From: JALYIM01 sp040003205
Lineage (GTDB): Bacteria > Acidobacteriota > Terriglobia > Terriglobales > Acidobacteriaceae
DNA: 31,375 nucleotides
Direction of reading: 5' to 3'
NCBI GenBank assembly: GCA_040003205.1
Contig: JBDUDA010000007.1
Span: 1-31,375, forward strand
How positions within the stretch are numbered: position 1 is the stretch's first letter; each line of letters begins with the position of its first letter. Both the position numbers and the translations under genes were made by a program. The notes beneath the pieces are model-generated. The model was not told the origin of the DNA, did not search any database, and saw only the letters and a list, made by a program, of their open reading frames with translations. Below are positions 1 to 8,000 of the stretch, piece by piece.

Positions 1-402
1 CGGGATCAGTCCGAACTTCTTCAACACCAGTTCTGAACGCTGTAGTCTCTGCGCGTCCTTATCCTCGCGCATATTGTTTTCTAAGTAGGCTTCCACTTCT
101 TCCCGGCTGGTTAAGCGACGCTTGACTTCATTTTTAACCGGAAGGCCAGTGTCTTTGCCGGCGAAGGCGATGATTTCGTCAACGTCGTGAAATAGCTGCT
201 GTTCTTCTTGCGGAGATATTTTGTGTTCTGTCTGTGCCGGGGAGCTTTTTGGACTCTTCTGCTGAGAATGCTCTCCGGCCGCAGTCTGCGCGGTGGATGT
301 TCCGCTGTAGACGGAGACTGCAAAAAGAATTCCCAGCAATACCAGAACCAGCCGACGTGCTGGCCTTCTTGACGCCCAAACGATGCTTCGAGAGGATTGC
401 AT
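1..402 (-). CDS. Exported protein of unknown function (N-terminal part, runs off the window)
   Basis: An open frame of 134 codons starts at ATG 402-400 and is still open at base 1, so the C-terminus is missing. The first ~40 residues form a signal peptide: a basic start with several Arg, a hydrophobic stretch (LVLVLLGILFAVSV), then a polar Ala/Ser/Gln region. The mature part begins with a charged, probably disordered linker. It then becomes a helical, charged segment with LFHDVDEIIAFAGKDTG and LTSREEVEAYLENN. The gene starts 6 bases past the stop of the upstream dehydrogenase on the same strand, so the two are probably co-transcribed. The segment reminds me of a family of large acidobacterial secreted proteins that carry an HExxH-type motif further on. 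That motif would lie outside this window, so the link is memory-based and weak. Confidence 0.72.
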   Translation of the reverse strand, partial: MQSSRSIVWASRRPARRLVLVLLGILFAVSVYSGTSTAQTAAGEHSQQKSPKSSPAQTEHKISPQEEQQLFHDVDEIIAFAGKDTGLPVKNEVKRRLTSREEVEAYLENNMREDKDAQRLQRSELVLKKFGLIP

Positions 403-407
403 TGGCT

Positions 408-1505
408 CTAGATATGGCTGGCTATCCACTCGCCCGCCTCTCGCGTGCCCAGAGTTCCGCCGACATCTTGTGTAGTCTTTTTCTGTAGGACGGATTCTTT
501 TACAGCCATCTCAATCTTTGCCGCGTGAACGCCGAGCCCAAGGTAGTCCAGCATCATTGCCGCGCTCAGGATAGCGCCCAGCGGGTTGGCGATATTTTTA
601 CCCGCGATCGGTGGGGCGGAGCCGTGTACTGGCTCGAACATCGAAGTCTGGCCTGGATGAATGTTTCCGCTTGCCGCCATTCCCAATCCCCCCTGCAAAC
701 CGGCGGCGAGGTCCGTGATGATATCGCCAAATAGATTATTTGTAACGATGACGTCGAATTGCCGGGGATCGCGCACCATCTGCATGCAAAGGGCGTCCAC
801 GTACATGTGCTGCGCTGTGATCTGCGGATACTCTTCGGCTACTTTCTTGAACACGCGCTGCCAAAGCCCCCCGGCGTGGGTCATCGCGTTGGATTTGTCG
901 CACATCAGAACCCGGCTGCGGTTGCTTCCATCCTGCTTCTTGCGCTGCCGGCAATATTCAAATGCGTAACGGACAATGCGCTCCACGCCTTTGCGGGTGT
1001 TGATGTCTTCCTGGGTCGCGATTTCATCGGCGGTGCCTTTTTTGAAGACTCCTCCAGCATCCGTGTAGATGCCTTCTGTATTCTCCCGAATAACAACAAA
1101 ATCGATGTCTCTCGCTGTCACGTCTTTCAAAGGGCACAATGCGGCATCGAGTAAATACACGGGACGTACATTGGCGTAAAGATCCATCTGGAAACGCATG
1201 CCCAAGAGAATTTCTTTGGCGTGAATGTTGGTAGGCACGCGAGGATCGCCGAAGGCCCCGCAAAGAATTGCGTCGAAGTCGCGCGCCAACATCGCGAATC
1301 CATCAGCCGGAACCGAGACGCCGTCCGCGAGATAGCGGCTGGCGCCCCAATCGAACTTGATAAGCTCAACCTCTGCGCCCGTTGCCATCAGGACGTTCAC
1401 GGCTTGCGGGATGACTTCGCGGCCGATGCCGTCCCCCGGGATGATTGCAATGCGTTTTGCGTGCGTCACGTTTGAAAAAGGTACCACAGCCGGTGTCTCA
1501 GCCAT
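408..1505 (-). CDS. leuB: 3-isopropylmalate/isocitrate dehydrogenase family enzyme (probable LeuB)
   Basis: NAD(P)-dependent beta-decarboxylating dehydrogenase of 365 aa, the usual size for this family. Visible signatures are the N-terminal IIPGDGIG (residues 21-28), the substrate arginines in LGMRFQMDLYANVRP (R104, R114) and R140 in RENTEG, the metal-site region CDKSNAMTH, and the cofactor loop EPVHGSAPPIAGKNIANP. In E. coli-type LeuB the substrate loop differs. The RENTEG form seen here is also typical of homoisocitrate, tartrate and some actinobacterial-type LeuB enzymes, so the exact substrate is not certain. Conversion of 3-isopropylmalate to 2-oxoisocaproate in leucine synthesis is the most likely role. 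No other leu gene is in the window. The exported-protein gene follows after 6 bases. The start ATG lies 44 bases from the divergent ygfZ gene. Confidence 0.82.
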   Translation of the reverse strand: MAETPAVVPFSNVTHAKRIAIIPGDGIGREVIPQAVNVLMATGAEVELIKFDWGASRYLADGVSVPADGFAMLARDFDAILCGAFGDPRVPTNIHAKEILLGMRFQMDLYANVRPVYLLDAALCPLKDVTARDIDFVVIRENTEGIYTDAGGVFKKGTADEIATQEDINTRKGVERIVRYAFEYCRQRKKQDGSNRSRVLMCDKSNAMTHAGGLWQRVFKKVAEEYPQITAQHMYVDALCMQMVRDPRQFDVIVTNNLFGDIITDLAAGLQGGLGMAASGNIHPGQTSMFEPVHGSAPPIAGKNIANPLGAILSAAMMLDYLGLGVHAAKIEMAVKESVLQKKTTQDVGGTLGTREAGEWIASHI

Positions 1506-1529
1506 CGCCCGATGTGCTCAATGCTTAGC

Positions 1530-1535
1530 TATAAT
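1530..1535 (+). promoter_or_regulatory. Perfect -10 hexamer (TATAAT) in the leuB/ygfZ divergent gap
   Basis: TATAAT matches the sigma-70 -10 consensus exactly and faces ygfZ, whose ATG is at 1550. No convincing -35 hexamer lies 16-18 bases upstream. Transcription would start about 8 bases before the ATG, giving a very short or nearly leaderless message. The gap is only 44 bases, so any leuB promoter must overlap it or lie inside ygfZ. Confidence 0.4.
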
Positions 1536-1549
1536 CAAGTGTGTGAGAT

Positions 1550-2620
1550 ATGACTGACCCTGCATTGAGTGAAACTCTAACTTCAGCCGCTTTACACCCT
1601 GCTGATTCTATAGGTGGTGAGATCGCCGCAGATTTCGGAGACGTTCGCGGCGAGTTCAATTCCCTGCTTTCTGGTTGCGGAATCTGGAACCTGAGTTGGC
1701 GCGCGAAGTTGGAACTGACAGGCGCTGATCGTACCCGCTGGCTCAACGGAATGGTCACAAACAATGTCAGGGACTTACCCTCCGGCAGAGGCGTTTATGC
1801 TTTTCTCTTGAATCCACAAGGGCGAATCCAGGGCGATCTCTACGTTTATAACGCAGGCGATTCTTTACTCTTGGATACTGATCGCTCGCAGGTGGAAAAG
1901 CTTCTAGCGTTCTTCGACCACTACATCATCATGGACGAAGTGGAGGTGAAAAATCGCACTGAGTCTCTCACGGCAATTGGAATTGCCGGACCTCGAGCAC
2001 AAACAGTACTTCAAGCTGCCGGCTTGGATGTCGTCGAGATCACTCCAATGCAGTTTGCGAGCGTTCCCTGGGCGGGTAAGTCTGTAACGCTGGTGAGCAG
2101 TGACCGAGGTAATTCCACTCTCGAGTCCTACGAATTGTGGGTCTCCCCCGATGACGTCCCAGGACTTCGGAGGTCACTGCTGAAAGCCGGCGCTTCTCCC
2201 GTGGGAAGCTCAGCCTGCGATCTTCTGAATATTGCATCGGGTATCCCGCGGTATGGAATTGATATTCGAGAAAAAGATTTGCCGCAGGAAACCGGGCAAG
2301 AGCGCGCCTTGAACTTCAGTAAAGGGTGCTACGTTGGGCAGGAAATTGTCGAGCGCATCCGGTCGCGCGGCGCCGTACACCGCCAGTTCACTGGATTTGA
2401 AGTGACTGGTCCGCTGCCCAGCGCAGGCACCAAGATTCAGGTTGAAGGCAAAGATGTCGGTGAAATTACCAGCTCCGCGGTTTTGCCGGTTGCAGATCGT
2501 GACATGCCGGTTGCGCTCGGCTATCTGCGGCGTGAGTTCGCGAATCCTGCAAAACTACTTCAAGCTGGACAGTCGAAGTTGACAGTTGCGGCTTTACCAT
2601 TTGCCGACATTCTTAAGTAA
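1550..2620 (+). CDS. ygfZ: YgfZ/GcvT-like tetrahydrofolate-binding protein
   Basis: Folate-binding protein of the YgfZ family (356 aa), related to the glycine-cleavage T protein. It supports maturation or repair of certain iron-sulfur enzymes in the cytoplasm. The diagnostic motif KGCYVGQE is at residues 258-265 with the conserved Cys260, followed by the usual basic segment (RIRSRG). The N-terminal half carries the T-protein-like LTGADRTRWLNGMVTNNV segment at about 57-73. A C-terminal beta-barrel region follows residue ~275. It heads a rightward run (DUF1844, MBL hydrolase, ribF) with small gaps, consistent with an operon. The start at ATG 1550 lacks a strong Shine-Dalgarno sequence, which fits a short leader from the nearby TATAAT. 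Confidence 0.9.
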   Translation: MTDPALSETLTSAALHPADSIGGEIAADFGDVRGEFNSLLSGCGIWNLSWRAKLELTGADRTRWLNGMVTNNVRDLPSGRGVYAFLLNPQGRIQGDLYVYNAGDSLLLDTDRSQVEKLLAFFDHYIIMDEVEVKNRTESLTAIGIAGPRAQTVLQAAGLDVVEITPMQFASVPWAGKSVTLVSSDRGNSTLESYELWVSPDDVPGLRRSLLKAGASPVGSSACDLLNIASGIPRYGIDIREKDLPQETGQERALNFSKGCYVGQEIVERIRSRGAVHRQFTGFEVTGPLPSAGTKIQVEGKDVGEITSSAVLPVADRDMPVALGYLRREFANPAKLLQAGQSKLTVAALPFADILK

Positions 2621-2643
2621 CGTTCTAAAATCGAAGGGGAACT

Positions 2644-3285
2644 ATGTCAGAGAAAAAGCAGGAAAGCTTTACCGTAACCGATCGCCGTTTATTCACCAGC
2701 GAAGGAGAAGTTCGCAAGGAAGCCTCAGAGGAACAGATTTCTACGGCGACACCGCCTCCCCAGAACGCGCGGACCCAGGAAAGCAATGCTTCGGCCCCGT
2801 CTGCCCCCGTCGAGGCGTCAGGGTCAGAGCGTGCTGAGAGCACGCACCCAGTTGCAGATTCAGACGTCCCGCCCCCTCCCACAGCGAAAGAACAGCAGGA
2901 ACAGGCAGAGGCTTACCGCGAGTCTTCCAAAGACATGGACCGTCGCGTGGAGCTCAGTGGCAGGTCAGCGGCCGAATTGGAAATGACCTTCGAACGATTC
3001 ATGGCGTCGCTCTACATGTCGGCGATGTTACAACTCGGCCTAATGCAGGAAGAGGGCGGACAACCCAGGCTTGATATCATCGGCGCGCGTCAGACGGTTG
3101 ACACACTCAGCCTGTTGGCGGAAAAAACCAAGGGGAACTTGACCTCCGCGGAAGAGACTTTCCTTCAGAACTGCCTGTATGAGCTCCGTATGGCGTATGT
3201 GGAGGTTACGAACGCAATCTCCCGTCCGCCGAAAAATTCCGTGGCAGTCCCCGGAGCACCTGCGCCCGGCACGATCATAAGATGA
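2644..3285 (+). CDS. DUF1844 domain protein
   Basis: Small acidic protein of 213 aa, preceded by a good ribosome site (AAGGGGAACT before ATG). The first ~100 residues are rich in Glu, Ser, Pro and Ala and look disordered. Residues ~110-195 match DUF1844 as I know it: a compact helical domain beginning MTFERFMASLYMSAMLQLG, with a downstream RQTVDTLSLLAEKTKGNLT segment and a final helix LYELRMAYVEVTNAI. The biochemical role of DUF1844 is unknown. The TGA stop overlaps the ATG of the MBL hydrolase (ATGA, 4 bases), so the two are translationally coupled. The tail after the domain is short and Pro/Ala-rich. Confidence 0.85.
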   Translation: MSEKKQESFTVTDRRLFTSEGEVRKEASEEQISTATPPPQNARTQESNASAPSAPVEASGSERAESTHPVADSDVPPPPTAKEQQEQAEAYRESSKDMDRRVELSGRSAAELEMTFERFMASLYMSAMLQLGLMQEEGGQPRLDIIGARQTVDTLSLLAEKTKGNLTSAEETFLQNCLYELRMAYVEVTNAISRPPKNSVAVPGAPAPGTIIR

Positions 3286-4055
3286 AGGCTACCCTTACCG
3301 TGCTGGGGAGTGGCACATCCATGGGCGTGCCAACCATTGGATGCGAATGCGCGGTTTGCCATTCCCGTGATCCCAAAGATCGTCGCACTCGTCCTTCGGT
3401 GCTGGTCGAGTACGCTGGGCGAGCGGTGATCATCGATACGACGCCGGACTTTCGTGAGCAGGCAATCCGAGAAAATATTCGCGCGCTAGACGCCGTGGTC
3501 TACACCCACGCGCACGCCGATCACATACTTGGAATTGACGACCTGCGTCCGCTGAGCTTTCTGCATCGTCCCAACAAGCTTCCCCTGTACGCGCGTATCC
3601 AAGACGCGGACTTCATACGCTCGATGTTCCGCTATGTTTTCGACGCGAAGTATAAGTTCGGCGGGCTGCCTCAGGTGGAACTCAAGATAATCACCGGTCC
3701 GATCGATCTCTTCGGAGTTCAGTTCGAACCCATCACGGTAATTCACGGCGAGACTGAGATTTTTGGGTTCCGCTTCGGCTCAGCGGCCTATCTCACTGAC
3801 CACAGCATGATTCCCGAGGCATCGCTGGAGCGGCTTCAGGACCTCGATATCTTGTTTCTCGATGCCTTGAGATACAAGCCTCATCCGACGCATTCAACGG
3901 TCGAGAATTCTCTACGGATTGTGGAACGGGTACGGCCGCGGCGGGCTTTTTTCACGCATATTTGTCACGATTTGCCGCACGAGGAAACCAACGCGACTCT
4001 GCCGGCGAATGTGCGCTTGTCCTATGACGGAATGAAGTTGGAGTTCGAGATTTAA
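3282..4055 (+). CDS. MBL-fold metallohydrolase, PhnP/RNase Z-like
   Basis: A 257-aa metallo-beta-lactamase-fold hydrolase. The metal-binding motif THAHADH is at residues 75-81 (H76, H78, D80, H81). Further ligands are probably D205-like and H-containing segments near TDHSM and FFTHICHD. The N-terminus has LGSGTSMGVP and then a Cys cluster (C21, C23, C26) followed by DPKDRRTRPS. That layout is typical of the PhnP-like cyclic phosphodiesterase branch, where the cysteines can hold a structural zinc. The true substrate is unknown, because the phosphonate-degradation genes that accompany phnP are absent. The start overlaps the DUF1844 stop by 4 bases, and ribF follows after 24 bases. Confidence 0.87.
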   Translation: MKATLTVLGSGTSMGVPTIGCECAVCHSRDPKDRRTRPSVLVEYAGRAVIIDTTPDFREQAIRENIRALDAVVYTHAHADHILGIDDLRPLSFLHRPNKLPLYARIQDADFIRSMFRYVFDAKYKFGGLPQVELKIITGPIDLFGVQFEPITVIHGETEIFGFRFGSAAYLTDHSMIPEASLERLQDLDILFLDALRYKPHPTHSTVENSLRIVERVRPRRAFFTHICHDLPHEETNATLPANVRLSYDGMKLEFEI

Positions 4056-4079
4056 GCGTTACTAACACGTCACAGACCC

Positions 4080-5015
4080 ATGCAGGTTTTTCATAAACTC
4101 GAAGACCTCCCTCGCGACTATGAACGCACGGTGGTTAGCGTCGGGAACTTTGACGGCGTGCATCGTGCCCACACCGGACTGTTGGAAGGAATTGTGCGCC
4201 GTGCCGAAGAGTCCAAGGCCAAGGCTGTGGCAGTTTGTTTCGAACCACACCCGACGCGAATTCTTCGTCCGGAAAAAGAATTGAAATTGATTACTCCGCA
4301 AGCGAAAAAGCTCAGCCTGCTGGAAGAAACGGGAGTGGATGCGGTGCTCCTGCTTCCCTTCACGCGCGACCTTTCATCCATGCGACCGCGTGCCTTCGCC
4401 GAATCAATATTGCAGAACGGGCTGCATGCTTGCGCAGTCCATGAAGGCTACAACTTTCGCTTCGGGCACAGAGCTGAAGGAGACGCAGCCATGCTCGCCC
4501 ACCTCGGACGCGAAATGAATTTTCGTGTAGAAGTCCATCCCGAGATGGTGTTGCGTGGGCAAACAGTTTCCAGCACACAGGTACGACATCTCATCAGTGA
4601 TGGGAAGGTGAGCCGGGCGCGCTACTTGCTGGGGCGTCCATTCAGCGTTACCTCGACTCCCAACCCCGGACGAGGCTTGGGATCGAAGTACACCGTTCCT
4701 ACAATCAATCTTGGTGACTACAAAGAATTGGTTCCAGCGAATGGCGTCTACATCACCAGAACTCGGGTGGGAGAAGATTGTTTTGATTCCGTCACCAACG
4801 TGGGCAATCGGCCGACGTTAGCTGAACATTCATTCGCGATCGAGACTCACCTGCTGAAGTTTCATCCCATCGAACTCTCGCCGGAAACCGAAGTAGAAAT
4901 TTACTTTTTCCAACGGCTTCGAGACGAAATCAAATTTCCATCCGTCGAAGCCCTTCGCGAACAAATCAATAAAGACGTTGCCAGGGCTCAGCGCTTCTTC
5001 CGGCTAGTAGAGTAG
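4080..5015 (+). CDS. ribF: Bifunctional riboflavin kinase / FAD synthetase
   Basis: Converts riboflavin to FMN and FMN to FAD; 311 aa, the normal length. The N-terminal adenylyltransferase domain has VSVGNFDGVH at about residues 20-29, followed by HRAH where HRGH is more common. It also has CFEPHPTRIL and SSTQVRHLISDGKV near 185-200. The C-terminal riboflavin-kinase domain has GRPFSV, a PTIN variant of the PTAN magnesium/ATP motif, NGVYIT and NVGNRPT. Threonine and asparagine of PTAN are kept. It is the last gene of the rightward run. It converges with the EamA gene only 10 bases away, with no obvious hairpin terminator between them. Confidence 0.95.
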   Translation: MQVFHKLEDLPRDYERTVVSVGNFDGVHRAHTGLLEGIVRRAEESKAKAVAVCFEPHPTRILRPEKELKLITPQAKKLSLLEETGVDAVLLLPFTRDLSSMRPRAFAESILQNGLHACAVHEGYNFRFGHRAEGDAAMLAHLGREMNFRVEVHPEMVLRGQTVSSTQVRHLISDGKVSRARYLLGRPFSVTSTPNPGRGLGSKYTVPTINLGDYKELVPANGVYITRTRVGEDCFDSVTNVGNRPTLAEHSFAIETHLLKFHPIELSPETEVEIYFFQRLRDEIKFPSVEALREQINKDVARAQRFFRLVE

Positions 5016-5025
5016 CGCGCGACGA

Positions 5026-5985
5026 TTAATCCACCGGAGCACAGACCACCAGGCTCTTGTCTTCATTGGCTCTGGGAAGCTGCGCTACGATGATAGCGGC
5101 CAACACCATCCCCATTCCCAAAACCTGCGTGGATCGCAACAACTCCCCCAGCACCAGAGCCGCGATGAGAATGGAGAAAACGGGCTCCAGGCAACTCACC
5201 ACGATGGCGCGTGTCGGATCCAGATGTTGTAGCCCGGCAAAATAAAACGCGAAAGGCACCAGGGTGGAGAGCATCGAGAACACTGCGAGAAAAATCCACT
5301 GCGCGCCGGAATAATGCGCGGCCACTACTTTCCAGGGAGGATTAATCACCATCCAAAACAGTCCGGCGAACATCGCGGTGTAGAGCAGTACTGTCCAGCG
5401 ATCGTAAGCCGCCAGCACTTTGTGCCCAGCCACATTGTAGAACGCGAACGCGAGCGCCGCCGTAAGGGCAGCCGCAACCCCCACGGGATTCAATCGCAAA
5501 CCGTCAGCGTTGAAAATTCCGATCACCAGCGCAATTCCGCTTAGCGCCAGCACAACGGCCCCCACACGCGCGAGCGTTGGTCTTTGTATCCCGCGTACGA
5601 CCATATACAACAGCACCCAGATGGGCGCGGTATATTGCACGATGATCGCAGTCGCCACACTGGTACGCTGAATTGCCAGATAGTAAAAGTAATTGGAAGC
5701 CGCGACCCCGACCACGCCCAACAGCAGCAATCTTACGAGTGCTGCGGTTGGGACTCGCAATTCCCGCCATCCGCGGCGAAGCGCAAGCACGGTCAATAGC
5801 ACCAGAAAAGATATCGTGGTGCGGCTTTGGGAAAGGATCAGCGGATCAATCGCGCCTAGGGCCTTTCCGGACGGCAACAATCGTCCAGTGAAAGCGGCGC
5901 GTCCGAGAGTTGCGGATATGCCCCAGAACAGGGCAGCACCTGCAATGTATAGATATCCGCGCAGGGGGTGGGTGGGATTCGGCAA
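5026..5985 (-). CDS. EamA/DMT-family exporter, 10 transmembrane segments
   Basis: Integral membrane protein of 319 aa with about ten hydrophobic helices arranged as two EamA repeats (roughly residues 10-150 and 165-300). The first repeat opens with GAALFWGISATLGR, and the second has the usual CLEPVFSILIAALVLGE segment before the last two helices. Family members export amino acids or small metabolites; no substrate can be assigned from sequence. The only in-frame start before the first helix is TTG at 5985. The ORF follows the OsmC gene by 11 bases on the same strand, suggesting co-transcription with the CDF and OsmC genes. Confidence 0.88.
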   Translation of the reverse strand: MPNPTHPLRGYLYIAGAALFWGISATLGRAAFTGRLLPSGKALGAIDPLILSQSRTTISFLVLLTVLALRRGWRELRVPTAALVRLLLLGVVGVAASNYFYYLAIQRTSVATAIIVQYTAPIWVLLYMVVRGIQRPTLARVGAVVLALSGIALVIGIFNADGLRLNPVGVAAALTAALAFAFYNVAGHKVLAAYDRWTVLLYTAMFAGLFWMVINPPWKVVAAHYSGAQWIFLAVFSMLSTLVPFAFYFAGLQHLDPTRAIVVSCLEPVFSILIAALVLGELLRSTQVLGMGMVLAAIIVAQLPRANEDKSLVVCAPVD

Positions 5986-5996
5986 CGGAAGCAGCC

Positions 5997-6398
5997 CTAC
6001 TTATTTCCGTATTCGATTGTGAAGCTGATTTTTGCACTCTTCTGGAGCATGGCAGCCACGGAGCAGTATTTATCTTCGGACAATCGCACGGCATCCTCCA
6101 TGGATTTGTGAGAAACGTCACCACCGACTTTATAGACGAGACGGATCGCGGTGTAGACCGTCGGTGGATCGGTGGCCCGTTCCGCTTCAGCGCGTACTTC
6201 CAGATTCGTGAACGGTTCGCGCTTTTTTCGCAGAATACTGGCAACATCGTACCCGGTGCATGCACACAGTCCAATCAGCACCAACTCCATCGGACTGTTC
6301 CCGGTCTTTCGCTCGCCATCGACAATTAGCGGATATCCGCTGCCAGCTTCGCCATTGAAGCGCAACTCATCAATCCATACGGCTTTCGCTTCTACCAT
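5997..6398 (-). CDS. OsmC/Ohr family redox protein
   Basis: Small cytoplasmic protein of 133 aa from ATG 6398. A TTG seven codons upstream is also in frame, but the ATG has a GAGGAG element just before it. The OsmC fold pattern is visible: an N-terminal FNGEAGSGYPLIVDG strand pair, the central helix SPMELVLIGLCACTGYDV with two cysteines, and the second cysteine region EDKYCSVAAML. The last strand is KISFTIEYG. OsmC and Ohr proteins reduce organic hydroperoxides with paired cysteines. The YhfA-like branch, which this resembles by length, has no settled function. It sits between the CDF exporter (stop-to-start gap ~26 bases) and EamA. Confidence 0.85.
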   Translation of the reverse strand: MVEAKAVWIDELRFNGEAGSGYPLIVDGERKTGNSPMELVLIGLCACTGYDVASILRKKREPFTNLEVRAEAERATDPPTVYTAIRLVYKVGGDVSHKSMEDAVRLSEDKYCSVAAMLQKSAKISFTIEYGNK

Positions 6399-6424
6399 TA
6401 TCTCCTCGTAATTCCGCAACCACG

Positions 6425-7855
6425 CTACCGCCGGTTATCTGTTGTGGGCTCAGGATGGATCAGCACTCGAAACAGTTCTGGCGCTTCTTGTTTAAAGCGA
6501 ATTTCCAGCTCCGTGGAAACATCATGCACACGCGCGAGCGGCGCATCGTCTGCCATGGTGCAGTGGCACGAGACATACAGACGACCTCTCACACGCTTGA
6601 TCTCGACATCGTGCATATCGGCAATTTCCGGAAATTGAGCGGCAATCACTTTCAATCGTCTCTCGAGGTCGGCATCCCGAACAATCTCATCGCCGGCTTC
6701 GATGGTGGCGGGCTCGCTCTCGATGTGAGTGAGAATGGAAGCGATTTCCGGAACGTCGCTTCGGATTTCCGCTTCCAGCAGCGTGACTTGATCGTGTGCA
6801 TCTTTCAATTGAAGCCGTTCGTCAAGCTCCAGATGTTGTTCGACGTGCAGGCTGCCATGGAGGTCCTGCACGCTTACGTCATGAACGTTGAGGTTGTGGC
6901 GGGTGGCTACCGCTCGCACGCGATCAAAAATATTCTCTTCCTGGCCTTCGCGGGGAATTGATCGCACCACCACGTCGGCGTTCGGTAAAACATTTTGCAC
7001 GGCGCGCGTGACCTCTCCAGCAACTTGCTCGGATCGTTGGAAAGTAACGCTGCGCGCCAGTCCGATGGAAAGGTCAGCAAAATAGCGGTTGCCGGCACGC
7101 CGGATGCGCACCCGGTCGATCTCAAGCAGTCCATCCACTTTCCCAACCGCCGAAATAATTCTGTTACGGACTCCGGTGGGGGCAGCGTCGAGGAGCGCGT
7201 CAATGGTTCTACGCGCCAACCGCCAACTTACCGAGATTATTAATCCGGCGACGAAGACGGCAGCAACCGGATCCGCGTCCCGCATCCATGCAACGCCGGC
7301 TTTGCGCCCAGCAAGAACCAGCAGCAAGCCCAGAATCACGACTCCGCTAGACCATATGTCGGTGGAAAAATGTAGCGCGTCTGCTTCCAGCGCCTGGCTA
7401 TCGTATTTCGCGGCGATTCTATTCAGAGAACGAGAGCGCCAGAAATCAACCGCCATCGAAAAAATCATAACCAGAAAAGCTGCCAGGGTCGGCTCGATCT
7501 CCACGTGATGAACAAAAAGCCTTTGGACCGCTTCATAGGCTATCCAAACACACGTGAGCAGAAGAAGCCCGGTCTCGATAAAGGCGGAAAAATTCTCGAA
7601 CTTGCCGTGGCCGTATTGATGATCCGCGTCCGCGGGCTTGTCGGAAACGCGTATGGAGACGAATGTGATGATTGCAGCCACAAGGTCGAGACCCGAGTGC
7701 GCCGCTTCTGACAGAATGCCCAGGCTGCCGCTACTGATCCCAACAATAATTTTAAGAATCGTAATCGCCAGCGAGGCGAGAACAGAGCCCCCAGCCACGG
7801 CGCGCTTCTCCGCCCGCATTGAGTCCGGCGAATAAACTGCGGGTGCGCTCGACAT
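6425..7855 (-). CDS. Cation diffusion facilitator metal exporter with three tandem C-terminal domains
   Basis: A 476-aa CDF transporter that uses the proton gradient to export divalent metal. The start ATG 7855 is chosen because GGGAGGAGA lies just upstream; a start 31 codons earlier is in frame but adds no domain. Six membrane helices span residues ~20-215. The metal site is H53xxxD57 in helix 2 and H162xxxD166 in helix 5. The HxxxD type fits zinc better than iron or manganese. The C-terminal part is unusually long: about 228-302, 306-385 and 395-470 look like three copies of the ferredoxin-like ZT-dimer domain, each closing with a strand such as VVVRSIPRE, ILTHIESEP or RVLIHPEP. Ordinary CDF proteins of ~300 aa carry one copy. 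It is divergent from the foldase gene. Confidence 0.9.
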   Translation of the reverse strand: MSSAPAVYSPDSMRAEKRAVAGGSVLASLAITILKIIVGISSGSLGILSEAAHSGLDLVAAIITFVSIRVSDKPADADHQYGHGKFENFSAFIETGLLLLTCVWIAYEAVQRLFVHHVEIEPTLAAFLVMIFSMAVDFWRSRSLNRIAAKYDSQALEADALHFSTDIWSSGVVILGLLLVLAGRKAGVAWMRDADPVAAVFVAGLIISVSWRLARRTIDALLDAAPTGVRNRIISAVGKVDGLLEIDRVRIRRAGNRYFADLSIGLARSVTFQRSEQVAGEVTRAVQNVLPNADVVVRSIPREGQEENIFDRVRAVATRHNLNVHDVSVQDLHGSLHVEQHLELDERLQLKDAHDQVTLLEAEIRSDVPEIASILTHIESEPATIEAGDEIVRDADLERRLKVIAAQFPEIADMHDVEIKRVRGRLYVSCHCTMADDAPLARVHDVSTELEIRFKQEAPELFRVLIHPEPTTDNRR

Positions 7856-7954
7856 GAAAGCATTATCTCCTCCCTCATGCACTTCGCCAAGCTGCGTCAG
7901 CCCGCCCGGCTCGAAAATCAGAAGGACCACCTTAAACCAGCGCCTCACCCCCTG

Positions 7955-7963
7955 TGCTAGGAT
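7955..7963 (+). promoter_or_regulatory. Possible extended -10 promoter for the foldase-SDR pair
   Basis: TGC followed by TAGGAT matches the extended -10 pattern (TGn plus a 5/6 hexamer). It lies 37 bases before the ATG at 8001 in the divergent gap with the CDF gene. There is no convincing -35 element, as expected for extended -10 promoters. The call rests on this short match alone. Confidence 0.3.
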
Positions 7964-8000
7964 TTCTAGTTACTCCCAAATCTTTCTGGAGGCTGTATTA

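Noticed and set aside
7854..8000. Upstream 49-codon extension of the foldase gene
   Set aside because: It overlaps the divergent CDF start and would hide the signal peptide. GGAGG before ATG 8001 and the clean leader favour the later start.
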